NCBI GenBank assembly: GCA_001003725.1
Contig: LCPR01000005.1
Span: forward strand, 82,891-146,890
DNA: 64,000 nt
Direction of reading: 5' to 3'
Origin: Candidatus Saccharibacteria bacterium GW2011_GWC2_48_9
Lineage (GTDB): Bacteria > Patescibacteriota > Saccharimonadia > Saccharimonadales > Saccharimonadaceae
Shown: one piece after another, positions 59,416-64,000 of the stretch
Layout of the letters: every line of letters begins with the position of its first letter
How positions within the stretch are numbered: position 1 is the first letter of the stretch
The notes under the pieces: model-generated
Databases searched by the model: none
What the model was told of the DNA's origin: nothing
Seen by the model: the letters and a program-made list of their open reading frames with translations, nothing else
Translations under genes and position numbers: made by a program

Positions 59416-60675
59416 GTGCGAAGTAACAGAGCTTTTGTAGCGGGTTTCTTTGCGATGGCGTCAATGGTCACTGGTGTCGGTGTGCACCAGTTCAACCAAA
59501 CGGCTGCAGAGGCGGCAGATGATTGCGGAACAAACTCTATTGTCACGAGCGGAACTCATGGTTACGAGGACATCACTCGCCATTACAACGCAAATACATG
59601 TGGTGATTTTCGTGCAATTTTTGACCACTATTGGGTCAAGCCGACAGTGCAGCCGGGTGATCGTTTGATCAACGGTGTTGCGAATAACCGCGGAGAAATT
59701 GTTGCCGACGGTCGCGTCGTAGCAAATAACGCGGCGAGTATCGGACGACATCCCATTAATCATAGTCAGCCAATCTCTATCGCTGGTAAAACGTACTATC
59801 AGACCTCGCACGTAGGTGGACAAGCATTTGCAAATCCAGGCGGTTCACTTGATGTGTTAGTTGTGCTGGACAGCGCGGGTAATTTTAAATACTCTGTTAT
59901 CAAAGCTTGCGGCAACCCCATTTACGCAACGCCAGTTCCACCACCAAAACCTCCCGTCAATGATATCCAGGTGTGTGAACTTGCTACCAAAGAAGTAATT
60001 ACTATCAAGGAAGACCAGTTTAATCCTTCGCTCCACTCTAAAAATCTCGACGACTGTAAGGAAGTAAAGATTCAGGTCTGTGACCTAGACACTAAGACTA
60101 TCATTACTATCAATGAAGATCAGTTCGATGCGAATAAGCATTCAAAGAATCTAGAAGATTGTAAAGAGGTCCTGATTCAGGTCTGTGAGCTCTCTACGAA
60201 ATCGATTATCACTATCAATGAAGATGACTTCGATACTACAGTGCACAGCAAAAACCTCGAAGACTGTAAAGATGTATTGATTCAAGTATGTGACCTAGAC
60301 ACTAAGACTATCATTACTATCAATGAAGATCAGTTCGATGCACAAAAACACTCGGAGAATCTAGAGGATTGTAAAGCTCCAGAGAAGCTCGTTGTATGTG
60401 AGCTGAGTACCAAAAAAGTCATCACTATCAATGAAGATCAGTTCGACAGTGCTAAACATTCGACTAACCTTAAAGATTGTGAGTCGAAGTGTCCAATCCC
60501 TGGTAAAGAGCACTTGCCAGTCGACAGTGCGATGTGCGAAGAGCCTGTAAAAACTCCACCAACTCCACCTGAACTACCCAAGACAGGTGCGGGTGACGCA
60601 ATAGGCGCTGGAGTTGGCCTATCGGCAATGGGTATCGCAGCTTATTATTTTGCAGCGAGCCGCCGACTATTCTAG
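59416..60675 (+). CDS. LPxTG-anchored repeat surface protein
   Basis: 419 residues from GTG 59416, but the start is doubtful: the GTG lacks a ribosome-binding site and the better ATG upstream is cut off by an in-frame TGA. A signal peptide (FVAGFFAMASMVTGVGV, then AAEAA) is followed by an N-terminal domain of about 150 residues with two Cys (DDCGTNS, NTCGDFR), a Pro-rich linker, five 35-residue repeats of the form QVCDLDTKTIITINEDQFD...NLEDC (two Cys each), a Pro/Thr segment, and a wall-sorting signal: LPKTG, a hydrophobic stretch and a basic tail (SRRLF). It should be covalently displayed by a sortase, which is not in this window. A likely adhesin or host-contact factor (inference). Confidence 0.85.
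   Translation: MRSNRAFVAGFFAMASMVTGVGVHQFNQTAAEAADDCGTNSIVTSGTHGYEDITRHYNANTCGDFRAIFDHYWVKPTVQPGDRLINGVANNRGEIVADGRVVANNAASIGRHPINHSQPISIAGKTYYQTSHVGGQAFANPGGSLDVLVVLDSAGNFKYSVIKACGNPIYATPVPPPKPPVNDIQVCELATKEVITIKEDQFNPSLHSKNLDDCKEVKIQVCDLDTKTIITINEDQFDANKHSKNLEDCKEVLIQVCELSTKSIITINEDDFDTTVHSKNLEDCKDVLIQVCDLDTKTIITINEDQFDAQKHSENLEDCKAPEKLVVCELSTKKVITINEDQFDSAKHSTNLKDCESKCPIPGKEHLPVDSAMCEEPVKTPPTPPELPKTGAGDAIGAGVGLSAMGIAAYYFAASRRLF
59965..60480 (+). repeat. Five tandem coding repeats of about 105 bp
   Basis: Unit starts: 59965, 60070, 60175, 60280, 60388 (the fourth unit is 108 bp; the last is cut at 31 residues). Units alternate ELATK, DLDTK, ELSTK, DLDTK, ELSTK. Units 2 and 4 share more than 50 consecutive identical bases, so the pair 2+3 was probably duplicated into 4+5. 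Confidence 0.93.
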
Positions 60676-60695
60676 TAGACAATATTCTACTCAAC

Positions 60696-60720
60696 AAAAC
60701 CGTCCCGCAGGGCGGTTTTT
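60696..60720 (+). terminator. Terminator of the surface protein gene
   Basis: 10-pair hairpin (arms 60696-60705 and 60710-60719, loop CGCA, one U-G pair) ending in T5. Confidence 0.85.
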
Positions 60721-60791
60721 GTTATATGAGGTGCATGTGGTACGATATGGGCATGATGTATACAGCCAATCGTCATTCGCATCTTTTGCCG

Positions 60792-60856
60792 AACCGAATC
60801 GGTTAGTTTACTTTTCCAGAATCGTAACTATAGCTAGCCGAACATCGTTTCGGCTA
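60792..60856. other. Two small hairpins upstream of hisS
   Basis: AACCGA-a-TCGGTT (60792-60804) and TAGCCGAA / TTCGGCTA (60835-60842 with 60849-60856, 6-base loop). The rest of the 266-base gap (60676-60941) shows no ORF worth calling. There is no T-box sequence. Confidence 0.45.
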
Positions 60857-60929
60857 TTTAATTGGATAACGAGGTGTACGTAGCAGCGAAGTTGCTTAAC
60901 CTTGCAAATAACAGGTAAAGATGATAGGA

Positions 60930-60935
60930 TACAAT
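60930..60935 (+). promoter_or_regulatory. hisS promoter (leaderless type)
   Basis: TACAAT ends 6 bases before the hisS ATG at 60942, with no Shine-Dalgarno. Confidence 0.6.
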
Positions 60936-60941
60936 AAAATT

Positions 60942-62282
60942 ATGTCGACATTATCAACTCAGCCATACAAAGGCACCCGAGACTATTACCCTGCGGACAA
61001 GCGGGTGCAGAACTATATATTTGCAACCTGGCGTAAGGTAGTGGAAAGGCACGGGTACGAAGAATACGCTGCGCCTATGTTAGAGCCGCTGGAGCTTTAT
61101 ACAGCCAAAAGCGGACAGGAACTTGCCAGTGAGCAAACCTATACATTTACCGACCGAGGAGATCGAGTCGTGGCTATACGACCAGAGATGACGCCAAGTA
61201 TTAGTCGCATGGTGGCCGCACGGCGGCAGGAGCTTGGCTACCCCGCTCGGCTGTATAGTATCGCAAATTTCATGCGCTACGAACGACCTCAACGTGGACG
61301 CGAGCGAGAGTTCTGGCAACTAAATACCGATATATTTGGCGTAGAGGGCGTGCACGCTGAATCAGAGATTATCGGTCTTGCCTATGACGTGGTCAAGGCC
61401 TTCGGCGCAAGTGATGACATGTTTGTCCTGCGGGTTAACAACCGCAAATTGATTAATTATATGATGAGCCAATATCTTGGCCTTGATGCAGTGCAATCTC
61501 ACTTAATGGTAAAGCTGTTTGATCGTAAAAATAAGATTCCGGCAGAAACATTTCGCGACCAGGCCATTGATATCCTCGGTGAAGAATACTCAGGGGAGGG
61601 CGTAAGAAAAATCGCTAAACTGATTGCCGCCAAATCTATGGCCGACTTGCCGGAAGAGCTTAAGCAGAGTGATGCGGTGGTGGAAGTGCAAGAGTTATTT
61701 ACGCTATTGAAAAGTGCTGGTGTGCAAAACGCTGTCTTCGATATCACACTTATGCGGGGACTGGATTATTACACTGGAACTGTTTTTGAAGTGTTTGATA
61801 CCCACCCCGACAATAATCGCTCAATGTTTGGCGGTGGACGCTACGACGGACTTGTTGGGTTGTTCGGCGTTGAGGCGGTGCCGACGGTAGGCATGGCTCC
61901 TGGTGCGACGATGTTCCAGCATTTTCTAGAGTCACACAAACTCTTGCCAGTGCTTAGCTCTACGACAGACGTATGTATAGTCGTGCCGAGCCAGGAAGGC
62001 CTAGAAGGTGCACTGAACTTTAGTAGAAAACTTCGTGAAGAAGGCGTGAACGTAGAAGTTGATATAACCGGTCGCAAGATCGATAAGCAAATAAAATCCG
62101 TACTAAAGAAAAATGTTCCATTTATGATTTTTGTTGGCAATGAAGAAATCAAAGATGAATTGTACGTATTAAAAGATATTGCTTCGGATACAGAAGAAAG
62201 ACTGAGTTTTGAAAGAGTCGTTTCAAAAGTGAGAGCTCGCCGCGGTGCGCAGCAAGATGACGAATTTGCGTTTTTCGAATAA
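60942..62282 (+). CDS. hisS: Histidyl-tRNA synthetase
   Basis: Class II synthetase charging tRNA(His); 446 residues from ATG 60942 (an in-frame ATG at 60921 lies upstream of the -10). Motif 1 region: KGTRDYYPADKRVQNYIF. Motif 2: RPEMTPSISRMVAARR and RYERPQRGREREFWQLN. His-specific: MRGLDYYTGTVFEVFD and GGGRYDGLVGLFG (motif 3 region). The C-terminal anticodon-binding domain is present (VCIVVPSQEGLEGALNFSRK). Confidence 0.95.
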   Translation: MSTLSTQPYKGTRDYYPADKRVQNYIFATWRKVVERHGYEEYAAPMLEPLELYTAKSGQELASEQTYTFTDRGDRVVAIRPEMTPSISRMVAARRQELGYPARLYSIANFMRYERPQRGREREFWQLNTDIFGVEGVHAESEIIGLAYDVVKAFGASDDMFVLRVNNRKLINYMMSQYLGLDAVQSHLMVKLFDRKNKIPAETFRDQAIDILGEEYSGEGVRKIAKLIAAKSMADLPEELKQSDAVVEVQELFTLLKSAGVQNAVFDITLMRGLDYYTGTVFEVFDTHPDNNRSMFGGGRYDGLVGLFGVEAVPTVGMAPGATMFQHFLESHKLLPVLSSTTDVCIVVPSQEGLEGALNFSRKLREEGVNVEVDITGRKIDKQIKSVLKKNVPFMIFVGNEEIKDELYVLKDIASDTEERLSFERVVSKVRARRGAQQDDEFAFFE

Positions 62283-62329
62283 ATAGCGGCCTGCCTCAAA
62301 TGCTTACGTTTTTACTCGCATGAGTAAAC

Positions 62330-62338
62330 TGCTATACT
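62330..62338 (+). promoter_or_regulatory. tig promoter (leaderless type)
   Basis: TGc-TATACT ends 8 bases before the ATG at 62347, with no Shine-Dalgarno. Confidence 0.6.
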
Positions 62339-62346
62339 AGTAGTGT

Positions 62347-63630
62347 ATGAAGTATTCCACAAAACACCTAGCAGACACAAAAGTCGAACTCACTATTACT
62401 GTTACTCCCGAGGAGTTGAAGAACGCAGAGCTTGTTGCTCTTAATAAAATATCTCAAGAGATTAAAGTACCTGGTTTTAGGAAGGGTAAAGTGCCTGCAA
62501 GTGTTGCGGCAAAGCATGTTGACGCCAATGATCTCGCACAGCACACTTTGGAAAACGCATTGAGTCGTGCGGTTGCCGACGCCTTTACAGAGTCAGGCTT
62601 ACAGGCACTCGACCGTCCAGAGGTTGAAGTAAAGAAGTTTGTACCCAGTACTGAGCTTGAGTTTGTGGCTACCTGCGAAATTCTACCAAAGATCACACTC
62701 GGCGACTATAAAAAACTCAGCGCCAAGGCCGCTAAGGTGAGTGTCACTAAAAAAGACATCGATGAAATTACTGCTCGTGTCAAAAAAGGCTATGCAGAAA
62801 AGAAATCCGTCGACCGCAAGGCGCAAAACGGTGATGAAGTTACCATTGACTTTGTAGGTAAAAAGGACGGCGTCGCATTTGATGGCGGCTCTGCCGAAGG
62901 CCATGAAATTGTTCTTGGTTCAAACAGTTTTATTCCTGGTTTCGAAGATGGAATTGTCGGCCACAAGATTGGCGATGAATTTGACGTAGAACTTGAGTTC
63001 CCAAGTCACTATCATGTCGAAGACCTTAAAGGCGCAAAAGTTGTCTTCACGGTAAAGCTCAATGACATAAAAGAAGTGATCGAACCTGAGCTAACCGATG
63101 AATTAGCTGCAAAGGCCGGGCCATTCAAAACTGTCAAAGAGCTTGAGGATGATATCAAGCGTGAGTTGACAAATCAAAAGCAGCAAGAAGCCGACGACAA
63201 ACTCAAAGACGCGCTTGTTACTGAGCTTGTAGAGAAGAGCGAAGTACCAGTACCGGATATTCTGATCCAAGATCAAATGCGCTCTATCGAACAAGATATG
63301 GTTCAAAACTTGATGCAGCGTGGATTGACGCTAGATATGTACCTAGCGGAGAAAGACTTCAGGGACAAAGATGCCTGGTTAGAGAGTGAAGTCAAAACTG
63401 CGGCGGTTAACCGCGTGAAAGCGGGACTTGTACTTGCAGATTTGAGTAAAGTACTAAAGATAGAAGCATCGCAAGAAGAGCTGCTAGAGAAAATGAACCT
63501 ACTCGGTCAACAATACCCGTCTGAAGACTTACGCAAGCAGCTCAAAACTCCAGAAGCACAGCGTGACATTGCGAATCGCTTGCTTACTGACAAGACAATC
63601 GACAAGCTCGTTGAATTAAATACGAAATAA
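62347..63630 (+). CDS. tig: Trigger factor (ribosome-bound chaperone and PPIase)
   Basis: 427 residues in three domains: ribosome-binding N-domain with the signature VPGFRKGKVPASVAAK (family GFRxGKxP), a FKBP-type PPIase domain (GDEVTIDFVGKKDGVAFDGG, FIPGFEDGIVGHKIGDEFDV), and a C-terminal chaperone cradle. Bacterial tig is usually followed by clpP/clpX; here it is followed by an unusual G+C-rich region. It is preceded by a leaderless promoter. Confidence 0.95.
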   Translation: MKYSTKHLADTKVELTITVTPEELKNAELVALNKISQEIKVPGFRKGKVPASVAAKHVDANDLAQHTLENALSRAVADAFTESGLQALDRPEVEVKKFVPSTELEFVATCEILPKITLGDYKKLSAKAAKVSVTKKDIDEITARVKKGYAEKKSVDRKAQNGDEVTIDFVGKKDGVAFDGGSAEGHEIVLGSNSFIPGFEDGIVGHKIGDEFDVELEFPSHYHVEDLKGAKVVFTVKLNDIKEVIEPELTDELAAKAGPFKTVKELEDDIKRELTNQKQQEADDKLKDALVTELVEKSEVPVPDILIQDQMRSIEQDMVQNLMQRGLTLDMYLAEKDFRDKDAWLESEVKTAAVNRVKAGLVLADLSKVLKIEASQEELLEKMNLLGQQYPSEDLRKQLKTPEAQRDIANRLLTDKTIDKLVELNTK

Positions 63631-63633
63631 TTG

Positions 63634-63780
63634 TATACTCAACGTATCTCTCGGCCCTAGAGAGGACAAAGCATCACGATCTACACTTGGTATGAATCGC
63701 GCGTAGCGTTGCTACTCGCTAACCTTGGCTTTACAAACTACCCGCCAGGCAGTTCCTGCGGATAAGGTGACATCGAACAA
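63634..63780 (+). other. Hairpin-rich non-coding stretch after tig
   Basis: TATACT (63634-63639) is followed by three short hairpins: CTCTC / GAGAG (63648-63664), GTAGC-gtt-GCTAC (63703-63715) and CCGC(c)AGG / CCTGCGG (63742-63761). I see no convincing gene before 63790. It could be a 5' leader or a small RNA. The 370 bases from 63631 to the window end hold this and two small ORFs. Confidence 0.4.
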
Positions 63781-63789
63781 AGGAGAGGT

Positions 63790-63897
63790 ATGTTCACAAG
63801 TAAGTGGCTACATCGACTGGGCAGGTGCTATAAGGCGAAGATGGGCTACCGCTGCCGCGGCGGCGGTGCCTACGCCGAGTGTGGAGGTGATCGATGA
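63790..63897 (+). CDS. Small ORF of 35 codons, unknown
   Basis: AGGAGAGG precedes the ATG by 2-9 bases. The product (MFTSKWLHRLGRCYKAKMGY start, Cys- and Gly-rich end) is basic and unlike any family I know. Its TGA overlaps an ATG (ATGA) at 63894. The overlap and ribosome-binding site favour real translation, but the length makes it uncertain. Confidence 0.35.
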   Translation: MFTSKWLHRLGRCYKAKMGYRCRGGGAYAECGGDR

Positions 63898-64000
63898 TCA
63901 AGGTCTGCCGCCAGGTTTTGCTCATGATTCGCGAGGATCGCGCATTGGCGCGACACAGCCCGCCAGAACACAATCCGCGGCTCGATGGTGCTGATGTGTC
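63894..64000 (+). CDS. Partial ORF running off the window, unknown
   Basis: It begins at ATG 63894, overlapping the preceding TGA, and stays open to the window end (MIKVCRQVLLMIREDRALAR start). G+C is visibly higher than in the neighbouring genes, mostly at third positions. No family is recognised from 35 residues. Confidence 0.3.
   Translation, partial: MIKVCRQVLLMIREDRALARHSPPEHNPRLDGADV

Noticed and set aside
59965-60480. CRISPR-like tandem repeats
   Set aside because: The repeats are coding, 105 bp each, without unique spacers, and translate to a conserved 35-residue motif.
60676-60941. T-box riboswitch upstream of hisS
   Set aside because: Hairpins exist but there is no T-box core sequence or terminator, and the hisS -10 is only 6 bases from the ATG.
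63725-63994. TTG-start frame near the window end
   Set aside because: The product is low-complexity Ala/Arg-rich and conflicts with two overlapping frames that have a ribosome-binding site and ATGA coupling.

Overview
The window is a gene-dense stretch of a small bacterial genome, most likely Candidatus Saccharibacteria (TM7, CPR/Patescibacteria). That is an inference from gene content, from gene pairs that touch or overlap by 1-14 bases, and from lineage-style oddities: an RNase HII-YraN fusion, a sugar kinase-aldolase fusion, a RelA that ends just after TGS, and an LPxTG surface protein. TGA is an ordinary stop in many genes here (gatC, galU, rsmD's upstream neighbour), so the UGA=Gly code of Gracilibacteria/SR1 does not apply. 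I did not attempt a species call.

Layout: 1-5 kb holds an ABC exporter tail, a membrane FKBP, thioredoxin reductase, a GDPD phosphodiesterase, pyrophosphatase, a Nudix hydrolase and a short RelA/SpoT. At 5-12.8 kb is central carbon metabolism: gap, then an rpiB-rpe-tktN-tktC-fba (class II) run and a PfkB kinase operon. At 12.8-22.3 kb are uvrB, a membrane pseudo-trypsin with a broken Q/P-rich tail, and a gatC-gatA-(HEPN-like)-gatB-kinase-galU operon. At 22.3-33 kb are a YtxH pair, dnaE, a SpoU methyltransferase, a PilB/GspE ATPase, rplS, rnhB-yraN and an M1 aminopeptidase. At 33-37 kb are a secreted HNH nuclease, a GNAT-like protein, an ACT protein and the PfkB/class I aldolase fusion. At 37-44.9 kb are nusA with a possible leader attenuator, CIRCE-controlled clpC (frameshifted), a Zn-protease-like protein, radA and PIN-TRAM. 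At 45-55 kb are a PBP1A, tyrS, YibE/F, a phosphohexomutase, recG and rsmD. At 55-64 kb are two tRNA-Leu genes, an FAD oxidase, PspC, GtrA, a second SpoU protein, the LPxTG repeat protein, hisS, tig, and an unexplained G+C-rich end with short ORFs.

How it works together: the carbon genes interconvert pentose and hexose phosphates and feed triose phosphate to gap. No classical PfkA is in the window, and the kinase-aldolase fusion is a candidate for the F6P to triose phosphate step.

The strongest window-wide signal is promoter architecture. Many first genes have a good (often extended TGn) -10 box only 6-9 bases before the start codon and no Shine-Dalgarno, so they probably make leaderless mRNAs. 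Genes inside operons carry AGGAG-type sites and overlapping stop/start codons. Three coding lesions are also visible: two one-base deletions (17.07 kb and clpC) and one early in-frame TGA (surface protein). They are either sequence errors or recent mutations.
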